A stretch of DNA of 49,508 bases from CAKZNE01 sp002695025. GTDB taxonomy: Bacteria; Bacteroidota; Bacteroidia; Flavobacteriales; Schleiferiaceae. Position 1 is the stretch's first letter. Each line of letters begins with the position of its first letter. Location of the stretch: the NCBI GenBank assembly GCA_913043285.1, contig CAJWML010000024.1:1-49508 (forward strand), written 5' to 3'. Made by a program: the position numbers and the translations under genes. Shown in pieces: positions 31,854 through 39,383 of this stretch. The notes beneath the pieces were generated by a model. It did no database searches. It was not told the DNA's origin and saw nothing but the letters and a program-made list of their open reading frames with translations.

Positions 31854-32228
31854 ATGACCCCAAGAGTACTGATCAGCCCCGAAGCGGAGGAAGTAGTACA
31901 ACAGTTAAAAGATCGCTATGGCGAACTTATGTTCCACCAGAGCGGTGGCTGCTGTGATGGTTCCTCCCCCATGTGTTTTGAAAAAGGAGATTTCAAAATA
32001 GGCTCCAGTGACGTATGCCTGGGCACTATTGCTGCCTGCGAATTCTGGATGAGCAATGACCAGTTCCAATACTGGAAGCACACACAATTAACGGTAGATG
32101 TAACCAAAGGCCGGGGCTCCAGCTTTTCCCTTGAAATACCATTGGGTGTTCGCTTTGTGATCAAATCACGCTTGTATACGGAAGAAGAAAGCCAAAATCT
32201 GGCCGAACTCCGTTTTATCGATAATTAG
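31854..32228 (+). CDS. DUF779 protein
   Basis: A 124-residue cysteine-rich small protein of the DUF779 family: LMFHQSGGCCDGSSPMCF near residues 26-43, then SSDVCLGTIAACEFWMS, and a C-terminal IPLGVRFVIKSRLYTEEE. The conserved cysteines (CC, C, C, C) suggest metal binding or redox chemistry. Genes of this family commonly sit beside aldehyde dehydrogenases, as here, so a role in assembling, protecting or regulating aldehyde dehydrogenase is often suspected but not shown. It is downstream of the aldB hairpin and 68 bp before acs. Confidence 0.88.
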   Translation: MTPRVLISPEAEEVVQQLKDRYGELMFHQSGGCCDGSSPMCFEKGDFKIGSSDVCLGTIAACEFWMSNDQFQYWKHTQLTVDVTKGRGSSFSLEIPLGVRFVIKSRLYTEEESQNLAELRFIDN

Positions 32229-32296
32229 TACTTTTTAAAGCATTCTGTTACATTTACCTTTCTGCAAATAGTACTCCTTAAAAAACACTGAACTTC

Positions 32297-34195
32297 ATGG
32301 GCTTTAGAATAAACTCCTTTGATGAATACAAAGAACAATATCAAAAAAGTGTAGACGACCCGGAAGGTTTCTGGGCCGGTATTGCCGACCATTACCATTG
32401 GCAGAAAAAATGGGACAAAACCCTGGAATGGGAATTCCGGACCCCATCGGTAAAATGGTTCCAGGGCGGGGTACTCAACATTACCGAAAATTGCCTGGAT
32501 CGCCACCTGGAAAAACGCGGCAATAAGCTGGCCCTTATCTGGGAGCCCAATGATCCCAAGGAACGCTTTGTACGCCTTACCTACCGCGAATTACACGAGC
32601 AAGTGTGCCGCTACGCCAATGTTTTGAAAAAACATGGTGCCGCAAAAGGAGATCGCATTGCGCTGTATATGCCCATGATCCCGGACCTGGCCATTGCCGT
32701 ATTGGCCTGCGCCCGCATCGGGGCTATACACTCCGTGGTATTTGCCGGCTTTTCGGCTACCGCATTGGCCGATCGCATCAATGACTCCAGCTGCAAAATG
32801 GTACTGACCGCTGACGGTTTGTATCGTGGCACCAAAGAAATTCCCGTGAAAGCGGTAGTGGATGAAGCCTTGAAACAATGTACCAGCGTGGAAAAGGTAA
32901 TTGTAAGCGAGCGCACCCAATGGAACGTAAAAATGCAGGAAGGCCGCGATGTGTGGCTGCATGAAGAAATAGAAACCGTGAACAGGGACTGTCCGGCCGA
33001 GCCCATGGATGCCGAGGATATGCTCTTTATCCTTTACACTTCAGGCAGCACCGGAAAACCCAAGGGGGTGGTGCATACCTGCGGAGGCTATATGGTATAT
33101 GCCGGTTACAGTTTTGCCAACGTATTCCAATACGATGAAAGCGATATATACTGGTGTACAGCGGATATTGGCTGGATAACCGGTCATACCTATATTGTAT
33201 ATGGTCCGCTTTTGAACGGTGCCACTACCGTGATGTTTGAAGGCGTGCCTACCTACCCCGGCCCCGGTCGTTTCTGGCAGGTTTGTGATAAACACAACGT
33301 CAACCAGTTTTATACCGCCCCCACGGCCATCCGTGCCCTGATGGCTCACGGTGAAGACCATGTGTTGAGCTACGGACTCTATTCCCTGAAAGTTCTCGGA
33401 ACGGTGGGAGAGCCCATCAACCAGGAAGCCTGGGAGTGGTACCACATTCACGTGGGTAAGGAAAAATGCCCGGTGGTGGACACCTGGTGGCAAACCGAAA
33501 CCGGGGGCATCATGATCTCAGGCCTCGGCCAGCACTCTCCCATGAAACCGGCTCATGCCGGCTATCCACTGCCCGGCATTCAACCGGTACTGCTAAACCA
33601 GGAAGGAAAGGAGATCACCGAGAACGGGGTGGAAGGTTATCTGGCCATCAAACACCCCTGGCCCAGCATTTTACGCACAACGTATGGCGATCACGAACGT
33701 TGCAGGAACACCTATTTCTCACATTACGATGGTTACTACTTTACCGGGGATGGTGCTAAACGCGATGAGAACGGCATGTACCGTATTATTGGCCGTGTAG
33801 ATGATGTGATCAACGTGAGTGGGCATCGTTTTGGAACGGCTGAAATTGAAAACGCCATTAACTCCCTGGACGATATTGTATCTGAAAGCGCAGTGGTAGG
33901 CTATCCCCACGAAGTAAAAGGACAAGCTATTTATGCTTACGTGATCACCAATAAACCGGTGGAAAACCCCGAAAAAGTACGGGCAGAGATCGTGGAAGCG
34001 GTAGTGAGCGAGATCGGCAGGATCGCTAAGCCGGAAAAAATCCAGTTTGTAAGTGGCCTGCCCAAAACCCGCTCCGGTAAGATCATGCGCAGGATATTAC
34101 GCAAAGTAGCGGAAGGCGACACTTCCAACCTGGGTGATACTTCCACGCTCCTGGATCCGGATGTGGTGGACGAGATCAAAGCCGGTGCGCTCTAA
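32297..34195 (+). CDS. acs: Acetyl-CoA synthetase (acetate-CoA ligase, AMP-forming)
   Basis: A 632-residue AMP-forming ligase, normal length for Acs. Adenylate-forming motifs are clear: YTSGSTGKPKGVVH (P-loop-like), WWQTETGG, YFTGDGAKRDENG and IGRVDDVINVSGHR. The acetylation-controlled Lys is K595 in RSGKIMRRI, so protein acetylation may turn the enzyme off. It converts acetate, ATP and CoA to acetyl-CoA, AMP and pyrophosphate in the cytoplasm. With AldB upstream, this completes a route from acetaldehyde to acetyl-CoA. A good terminator follows at 34345. Confidence 0.96.
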   Translation: MGFRINSFDEYKEQYQKSVDDPEGFWAGIADHYHWQKKWDKTLEWEFRTPSVKWFQGGVLNITENCLDRHLEKRGNKLALIWEPNDPKERFVRLTYRELHEQVCRYANVLKKHGAAKGDRIALYMPMIPDLAIAVLACARIGAIHSVVFAGFSATALADRINDSSCKMVLTADGLYRGTKEIPVKAVVDEALKQCTSVEKVIVSERTQWNVKMQEGRDVWLHEEIETVNRDCPAEPMDAEDMLFILYTSGSTGKPKGVVHTCGGYMVYAGYSFANVFQYDESDIYWCTADIGWITGHTYIVYGPLLNGATTVMFEGVPTYPGPGRFWQVCDKHNVNQFYTAPTAIRALMAHGEDHVLSYGLYSLKVLGTVGEPINQEAWEWYHIHVGKEKCPVVDTWWQTETGGIMISGLGQHSPMKPAHAGYPLPGIQPVLLNQEGKEITENGVEGYLAIKHPWPSILRTTYGDHERCRNTYFSHYDGYYFTGDGAKRDENGMYRIIGRVDDVINVSGHRFGTAEIENAINSLDDIVSESAVVGYPHEVKGQAIYAYVITNKPVENPEKVRAEIVEAVVSEIGRIAKPEKIQFVSGLPKTRSGKIMRRILRKVAEGDTSNLGDTSTLLDPDVVDEIKAGAL

Positions 34196-34344
34196 TTGTC
34201 CCTTACTCAACCACAACTACCTTTAATCAGGCAAATAGTCGCCCAGAATGATTTTAACATGGGAACCCGTGCAACCACCTATGTTTGATCCAGGTGTCTA
34301 AAATCACGCTCTTAAAAAGGCTAAGGCCTTGTTTCCCTAAAGAG

Positions 34345-34370
34345 AAAAGCCCTTGACCGGGGCTTTTTTT
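34345..34370 (+). terminator. Rho-independent terminator after acs
   Basis: AAAAGCCC (34345-34352) and GGGC (34360-34363) form the stem around a 7-base loop, followed by seven T. It is about 150 bp after the acs stop and just beyond the end of the convergent DoxX gene. Confidence 0.75.
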
Positions 34371-34731
34371 ATTTACTCGCGTTTTTGGTCAGGTATACCC
34401 TGGAGGTAATCAGCAAGGCCAGCGCCACCCACGGCATGAGCATCGCGGATACCGGGTCATCATTTACAAAATGAGCTATAAAGGCTGAAATGAAAGTGAT
34501 GCCGAAGCCGGCATAGCCCCACTCTTTTACCTTTAGGGGCAATGACGGAATAAGCAACACCACTACGCCTATGATCTTGGCAATGCCCAGTTCCACGCGA
34601 AAATAGCCAGGATAACCAATCTGGTTAAAGCCTTCCTTTACCTCCGGATTAGTGAAATAAGCCATAGCACTCATCACCATCATTACGGATAAGAGGCCTG
34701 TGCTACCCCAATAGATTATCTTGTTTTTCAT
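34369..34731 (-). CDS. DoxX-family membrane protein
   Basis: A 120-residue protein with four hydrophobic segments (about 7-25, 45-62, 69-89 and 95-113). The FTNPEVKEGFNQIGYPGYFRVELGIAKIIGVVVLL segment is characteristic of the DoxX-like family in Bacteroidota, with the GIAK motif. Function is unclear; relatives are linked to thiosulfate or terminal oxidase subunits and to oxidative stress. It is divergent from an HxlR regulator. A perfect -7 element lies at 34747-34754, and the HxlR operator candidate covers its -33 region, so HxlR repression is the likely control. Confidence 0.85.
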   Translation of the reverse strand: MKNKIIYWGSTGLLSVMMVMSAMAYFTNPEVKEGFNQIGYPGYFRVELGIAKIIGVVVLLIPSLPLKVKEWGYAGFGITFISAFIAHFVNDDPVSAMLMPWVALALLITSRVYLTKNASK

Positions 34732-34746
34732 AGTTTAAATTTTGAG

Positions 34747-34754
34747 CAAACCTA
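34747..34754 (-). promoter_or_regulatory. Candidate DoxX promoter (-7 element)
   Basis: On the minus strand TAGGTTTG matches TAnnTTTG exactly, about 16 bp before the DoxX start codon. The region about 20 bp upstream, where a -33 element should lie, falls within the HxlR operator candidate. Confidence 0.5.
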
Positions 34755-34762
34755 CCGGGAAT

Positions 34763-34787
34763 TACTATACTTTTGTAAGTACTATAC
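34763..34787 (+). promoter_or_regulatory. Candidate HxlR operator
   Basis: Direct repeats TACTATAC at 34763-34770 and 34780-34787 flank an inverted repeat TACTT-N4-AAGTA (34768-34781). The core ACTTTTGTAAGTACT (34769-34783) matches 13 of 15 bases of the site next to the other HxlR gene. The layout resembles known TACT-spacer-AGTA operators of the HxlR/YodB family. It overlaps the presumed -33 region of the DoxX promoter. Confidence 0.6.
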
Positions 34788-34843
34788 TCCCGTATAGCAC
34801 TTACCTATTGTATAGTTTAGTGTATAATGTAACCTTTGTAAGC

Positions 34844-35203
34844 ATGACGAGAACTCACAACCCCAGTGAATGCCAAACCAACATGGTGCTTCCTGTAAGG
34901 GATGCGCTGGATATTTTAAGTGGAAAATGGAAGATCCCCATCATTGGCGCACTGTTTTTTGGCACCAAACGCTTTTCCGAGATCTCCCGGGATGTTCCCG
35001 GTATAACGGATCGCATGTTATCCAAGGAATTACGGGATCTTGAAATAAACCACCTGGTTAAGAGGACCGTTCATGATACTTTCCCCGTAACGGTGGAATA
35101 TTCCATAACCGAATACGGCAAAACACTGCAGGATGTTCTTGAGGCCCTACGCCACTGGGGAATGAATCACCGCGAAAAAATAAAGGAAGAGTTTAGTTCC
35201 TGA
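34844..35203 (+). CDS. HxlR-family transcriptional regulator
   Basis: A 119-residue HxlR protein. The ATG before TRTHNPSECQTN is chosen because the longer in-frame start (34742) would run through the operator repeats and add unlike residues. Signature parts: CQTNMVLPVRDALDILSGKWKIPIIGALFFG, KRFSEISRDVPGITDRMLSKELRDLE and VEYSITEYGKTL. Cys10 near the N-terminus sits where many HxlR members carry their redox- or electrophile-sensing cysteine. Divergent from DoxX, with the operator candidate in the shared spacer. Probably represses DoxX and itself until an oxidant or electrophile modifies it. Confidence 0.9.
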   Translation: MTRTHNPSECQTNMVLPVRDALDILSGKWKIPIIGALFFGTKRFSEISRDVPGITDRMLSKELRDLEINHLVKRTVHDTFPVTVEYSITEYGKTLQDVLEALRHWGMNHREKIKEEFSS

Positions 35204-35217
35204 CTTTTCAGGGGCTT
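35199..35217 (+). terminator. Terminator overlapping the HxlR stop codon
   Basis: CCTGA (35199-35203) pairs with TCAGG (35208-35212), followed by GGCTTTTTTA. The stem is short and includes the stop codon, so strength is uncertain. Confidence 0.4.
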
Positions 35218-35277
35218 TTTTATTTCCACCATATCTCGCCATCTTTAATTACTTTTCAGTTTACAAACTCATTGACC

Positions 35278-36237
35278 ATGGAATCATTATCCGTACCTGT
35301 GGCTCTCCTCATGGGGATACCCATTCTGATCCTCATACTGCTGGGGGTATTCATTGTAAAGCAACAACAAATGGCGGTGGTAGAGCGGTTTGGAAAATTC
35401 CACAGCATCCGTCACCCGGGCTTTCAACTGCGAATTCCCTTCATCGATCAGATTGCGGGCAGGGTAAACCTGCGCATCCAGCAGCTGGACGTTTTGGTGG
35501 AAACCAAGACCAAGGATGACGTTTTTGTAAAGATCAAGGTTTCAGTGCAATACGTAGTCCTTAAGGAAAAGGTATACGAGGCCTTTTACAAACTGGAAAG
35601 TCCGCAGAACCAAATCACCAGCTACGTTTTTGACGTGGTACGGGCAGAAGTACCCAAGTTGAAACTGGATGATGTTTTTGAAAAGAAGGATGACATAGCC
35701 ATTGCCATTAAAGGAGAATTGGAAGAAGCCATGAACGACTACGGTTATGGCATCATTAAAGCCCTGGTTACGGACATTGACCCTGATGAGCAGGTGAAGG
35801 ACGCCATGAACAAGATCAACGCTGCTGAACGTCAGAAAGTAGCCGCTGAGTACGAAGGGGAAGCTGAACGCATCCGCATTGTGGCCAAAGCTACCGCTGA
35901 AGCGGAAAGCAAGCGCCTCCAGGGTCAGGGTATTGCCGACCAAAGGCGTGAAATTGCCAAGGGGCTGGAAGAATCCGTTGAAGTACTTAATAAAGTGGGG
36001 ATCAATTCGCAGGAAGCCTCAGCCCTCATTGTGATCACCCAGCATTATGACACCCTGCAGGCGGTAAGTGAGCACACTCAAAGTAACCTGATATTGCTAC
36101 CCAATACCCCAACGGCTGCCAGCGATATGCTTTCGCAGATGACTACCTCCTTTATTGCGGCCAACCAGGTAAGCGAGGAAATGCGCAAACAAAAGGAGAG
36201 CGATAATAACAAGAGCCAATCAGGGTCCGGGTATTAG
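35278..36237 (+). CDS. SPFH/stomatin-like membrane protein
   Basis: A 319-residue band-7/SPFH protein. The ATG is preferred over a TTG two codons upstream. One N-terminal membrane segment (about 5-27), then VKQQQMAVVERFGKFHSIRHPGFQLRIPFID, the standard SPFH opening, the RIQQLDVLVETKTKDDVFVKI strands, and a long charged coiled coil (about 170-235: INAAERQKVAAEYEGEAERI, AKATAEAESKRLQGQG). SPFH proteins form ring-like oligomers and membrane microdomains and often regulate proteases or transport. No NfeD-like partner gene is adjacent. The most similar type I recall is the hypersensitive-induced-response-like group. Confidence 0.9.
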   Translation: MESLSVPVALLMGIPILILILLGVFIVKQQQMAVVERFGKFHSIRHPGFQLRIPFIDQIAGRVNLRIQQLDVLVETKTKDDVFVKIKVSVQYVVLKEKVYEAFYKLESPQNQITSYVFDVVRAEVPKLKLDDVFEKKDDIAIAIKGELEEAMNDYGYGIIKALVTDIDPDEQVKDAMNKINAAERQKVAAEYEGEAERIRIVAKATAEAESKRLQGQGIADQRREIAKGLEESVEVLNKVGINSQEASALIVITQHYDTLQAVSEHTQSNLILLPNTPTAASDMLSQMTTSFIAANQVSEEMRKQKESDNNKSQSGSGY

Positions 36238-36354
36238 GATTTCAGAATTTTTTAAAGTTACTTGAATTCCCAGCTTGAGTTTTGAGAAATTTATAACCTT
36301 TATGATCCTTTTTTAAAAAAACCATTAATCCGGACCGAAATAAAGACCTTTTCT

Positions 36355-36384
36355 TTTGTGTACCGACTTCACTGTCTACTTTTG
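36355..36384 (+). promoter_or_regulatory. Candidate promoter of the KASIII-like gene
   Basis: TTTG (36355-36358) and TACTTTTG (36377-36384) are separated by 18 bp, close to the Bacteroidota -33/-7 arrangement. The -7 element matches TAnnTTTG exactly. Transcription would begin about 7 bp downstream, leaving a short leader before 36403. Confidence 0.6.
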
Positions 36385-36402
36385 GCCCTTTAAGCGTATT
36401 CT

Positions 36403-37473
36403 ATGAAAAGAACGGTTATAACCGGAACCGGTAGTTACATACCGGAATTAGTACAACGCAACAGTGATTTCCTGAATCATCGTTTCTTTACAGAGAACCA
36501 GGAACCTATAGGCTCCCCGCCTACGGAAATCACTGAGAAATTTCAAAACATTACCGGTATCAAGGAACGGAGATACGTTACACAGGATCTCCACACTTCA
36601 GACATTGGGGTGATTGCAGCACGCAGGGCTATTGAGGATTCCGGTATCGACCCGGAAACCATTGACCAGATTATTTTCGCCCACAACTTTGGGGATGTCC
36701 GTAAACATACCATCCAGACTGACATCCTGCCGGCATTGGCTTCCCGCGTAAAGCATCAGCTGGGTATTAAGAACCCTTTCTGTATACCCTACGATATTCT
36801 TTTTGGCTGCCCCGGCTGGGTGCAGGGCGTTATACAGGCCGATGCCTATTTTAAGGCAGGGATTGCTAAAAGAGCCCTGGTAATAGGTGCCGAAACCCTT
36901 TCCAGGGTATTGGACGGTTACGACCGGGACAGTATGATCTTTTCGGATGGAGCGGGTGCAGCAGTAGTGGAATACCAGGATTGTGATAATGAATGTGGCA
37001 TCCTTTCCTCGGCTACCATGTCGCACACCACGGAAGAAGTAGATTACCTATACCTGGGCAAATCCAATTTCCCGGAATCTGACCCGCGCATACGCTACAT
37101 TAAAATGAAAGGGCGTAAAGTGTATGAGTATGCCCTTAGCCAGGTTCCACAAGCCATGAAAATGTGCCTGGAAAAAGCGGATATTGACATCCATGATGTG
37201 AGTACGATATTCATCCACCAGGCCAATGAAAAGCTGGACGAAGGCGTGATCAAACGGCTTTACCGCCTCTATAAGATCAACGAGATCCCGGAAGGCATCA
37301 TGCCTATGAGCGTGCATGAACTGGGCAATAGCTCGGTGGCTACCATACCCACGCTTTTTGATCGTGTACGCAGGCACAAGTTAGAGGGCCATTCCGTGCA
37401 TAAGGGCGACATCCTGCTTTTTGCATCGGTAGGTTCCGGCATGAACATCAACGCTTTCTGCTACAGGGTGTAG
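36403..37473 (+). CDS. FabH-like beta-ketoacyl-ACP synthase III family protein
   Basis: A 356-residue KASIII-fold enzyme. The catalytic triad is complete: Cys136 (FGCPGWV), His272 (FIHQANEKLDEG) and Asn309 (LGNSSVATIP). Other family signs are MIFSDGAGAAVVE and the C-terminal GSGMNINAFCYRV. The insert PPTEITEKFQNITGIKERRYV at 39-59 fits the substrate-binding region. It may start fatty-acid chains from acyl-CoA, or condense acyl units for a secondary product; many Bacteroidota carry several such paralogues, so FabH itself is not claimed. It is alone on its strand, with a good promoter, and its stop is 5 bp from the convergent LytTR gene. Confidence 0.9.
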   Translation: MKRTVITGTGSYIPELVQRNSDFLNHRFFTENQEPIGSPPTEITEKFQNITGIKERRYVTQDLHTSDIGVIAARRAIEDSGIDPETIDQIIFAHNFGDVRKHTIQTDILPALASRVKHQLGIKNPFCIPYDILFGCPGWVQGVIQADAYFKAGIAKRALVIGAETLSRVLDGYDRDSMIFSDGAGAAVVEYQDCDNECGILSSATMSHTTEEVDYLYLGKSNFPESDPRIRYIKMKGRKVYEYALSQVPQAMKMCLEKADIDIHDVSTIFIHQANEKLDEGVIKRLYRLYKINEIPEGIMPMSVHELGNSSVATIPTLFDRVRRHKLEGHSVHKGDILLFASVGSGMNINAFCYRV

Positions 37474-37478
37474 AGCTT

Positions 37479-38252
37479 TCAGATGTTAAAGTGTTCCCGT
37501 AAAGCTTTGGAGTAGGTAACCCCTGAACTGACCGTCCATTTTTTTCCGGCCTTTCCGCCAAGGGTAAAGTGCAAACGGCCTTTAAAACTCTTGCTGATCT
37601 CGGTTATATGATCGGTATTAATGATGCAGGAACGGTGTATTTGGAGAAAAGCCTCTCCCAGTTGTTCTTTCAAGCCAGCAAGGCTATGGCCGGTAAGGTG
37701 TTTTTCTCCACCAATATCATAAATACACACGTACTTATCTTCCGCCTCCAGGTGGGTGATATCTGCCGTACGTACCAGCCTTATAACCTCCCCTTTTTGC
37801 ACACTTAGAGCGTTCACCTTTTGGGGCTTTTTCAACTGTAGCAACATATCCTGCAACTGTTTTTTCCAGGATGCACCACCCTCTCCACGTGCCTTCAGGG
37901 ATTGGAGTTTACCCAGAGCCTTATGCAGCCTTTCCTCTTCCACCGGTTTAAGCAGGTAATCCACTGAATTTTCCTCAAAGGCCTTCAGGGCAAACTGATC
38001 ATAAGCCGTGATAAAGATGATCAAGGGCATGTGCTTAACCCGGTTCAGCATTTCAAAGGCATTGTAAACCGGCATTTCAATGTCCAGGAATACCAGATCC
38101 GGGCGTAGCCCCTCAATCAGCTTTAATCCCTCCTCGCCATCACCCGCCTCACCTATAAGTTTCACATCATCTGTATGTGCCAAAAGTCTTTTCAGGCGCT
38201 CGCGGGCCGGCTCCTCATCCTCTATGATCAGGGTTTTATACGGTTCAGGCAT
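37479..38252 (-). CDS. LytTR-family response regulator
   Basis: A 257-residue response regulator. Receiver domain (1-120): acidic pair E11/D12, phospho-acceptor D57 (VFLDIEMP), T82 and K102. A LytTR DNA-binding domain covers about 150-257 (VLEAEDKYVCIYDIGGEKHLTGHSLAGLKEQLGEAFLQIHRSCIINTDHI is the region seen). It overlaps the sensor kinase gene by 8 bp, so they are co-translated as a pair. Target genes are unknown. Confidence 0.95.
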   Translation of the reverse strand: MPEPYKTLIIEDEEPARERLKRLLAHTDDVKLIGEAGDGEEGLKLIEGLRPDLVFLDIEMPVYNAFEMLNRVKHMPLIIFITAYDQFALKAFEENSVDYLLKPVEEERLHKALGKLQSLKARGEGGASWKKQLQDMLLQLKKPQKVNALSVQKGEVIRLVRTADITHLEAEDKYVCIYDIGGEKHLTGHSLAGLKEQLGEAFLQIHRSCIINTDHITEISKSFKGRLHFTLGGKAGKKWTVSSGVTYSKALREHFNI

Positions 38253-39369
38253 TTTCTTCTTTTTTCAGGTGGATTTGTACATACTTGTTTTCACCATTAT
38301 GGAAAGTAATGTCATACTGCCCTTTGAACAAGAGCTCCAGTTTTTCATACGTGCTTTGCAGGCCATAGCCTTGTGCGAAATTTTCCGGGAAGGGAGGGCC
38401 ATTGTCGTAAAACCTGAGGATAAGATCATTTGCATTCCGGCTGGCTTCAAAGGTTAATTTGCCGTGTTTCACCTTTGAAGTACCGTGTTTTATGGCATTT
38501 TCGATCAGTGGCTGAATCAGGAAACGAGGGATGGAATAGTGACGCGCTGCCTCCTCAATTTCTTCCTTAACCTCCAGCTTATCGGAAAATCGCACCTTCT
38601 CGATTTCCAGGTAGGTGCGCACCATTTCCATTTCATCCTCTACGGTCCATTCATGTCTCTCCTGGGTGGACAGGCTATACCGAAAGAGCCGGGAGAGATT
38701 GATCACCATCTTTTCTGCCTCTTCCGGCTGGCTTCTTATAAGGCTTAATATGGAGTTAAGGGCATTGTAAAGGAAATGGGGATTTATCTTGGCTTGCAGG
38801 GCCGATAATTCAGCCTTTGTCTTCATCTCGTTAAGGCGCTGCACTTCAAATTCACGCTCTCTCAGTTTAAAGAGTATGGCCTTGCGCCTGGCCTGCACAA
38901 TAAAAATCGGGATCGCTACTATCAACGCTACAACCGTATATTCTATATAATTGGTCAATACCGGTGAAAGCTGTTTTCCACCCAGTTGGATGTAGTCATC
39001 GTCCTCTACACCTCTTAAATATACTATGGACTCGGTAACGGTGGTGGCCAAGATACTACCTACCAGGGTGCCCAGTATTTTAAGTGACAAGGACTTCCAT
39101 TCCGGGTTACGGGGCTTATCCCAAAAGTACCGGATAAAGAAAATGGCGTTTACGATAACGCACGGGATCAGGAATAATTCAATGGGCAGTATCCAAAAGA
39201 AAAACTCCTCCAGGAAACCGGCATCAAAGTCTCCCATAACCAATGACGCCACGGTAAGCAGGAAAGGTACGCCCAGGGCAAGCAGCAGGATGGCAGGCAG
39301 ATGTTTACCATTCTCTGCCCGCCAAAGCTGGTATAATGAAGTATCGGAATGTTTAACCGAAGCGCCCAT
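38245..39369 (-). CDS. LytS-like sensor histidine kinase
   Basis: A 374-residue kinase. Four membrane segments at about 26-45, 55-81, 97-118 and 139-159 form a sensing module without a large extracellular domain. The coiled coil (ILFKLREREFEVQRLNEMKTK) leads into the His_kinase core: H198 in INPHFLYNALNSI, N-box PLIENAIKHG, and FYDNGPP near the ATP lid. It passes phosphate to the LytTR regulator downstream. The signal is unknown; the membrane part suggests a lipid or small hydrophobic cue. A serine hydrolase gene begins 15 bp upstream in the same direction. Confidence 0.92.
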   Translation of the reverse strand: MGASVKHSDTSLYQLWRAENGKHLPAILLLALGVPFLLTVASLVMGDFDAGFLEEFFFWILPIELFLIPCVIVNAIFFIRYFWDKPRNPEWKSLSLKILGTLVGSILATTVTESIVYLRGVEDDDYIQLGGKQLSPVLTNYIEYTVVALIVAIPIFIVQARRKAILFKLREREFEVQRLNEMKTKAELSALQAKINPHFLYNALNSILSLIRSQPEEAEKMVINLSRLFRYSLSTQERHEWTVEDEMEMVRTYLEIEKVRFSDKLEVKEEIEEAARHYSIPRFLIQPLIENAIKHGTSKVKHGKLTFEASRNANDLILRFYDNGPPFPENFAQGYGLQSTYEKLELLFKGQYDITFHNGENKYVQIHLKKEENA

Positions 39370-39383
39370 AGGCTTTGTCAGGA

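Noticed and set aside
34742..34843. N-terminal extension of the second HxlR gene
   Set aside because: The extra 34 codons run across the operator repeats and the divergent promoter and have no family-like sequence; the ATG at 34844 starts the normal HxlR N-terminus.
36403..37473. Part of a biosynthetic gene cluster around the KASIII-like enzyme
   Set aside because: No carrier protein, ketoreductase, aryl polyene or other synthase genes are adjacent; the neighbours are SPFH and a convergent regulator.
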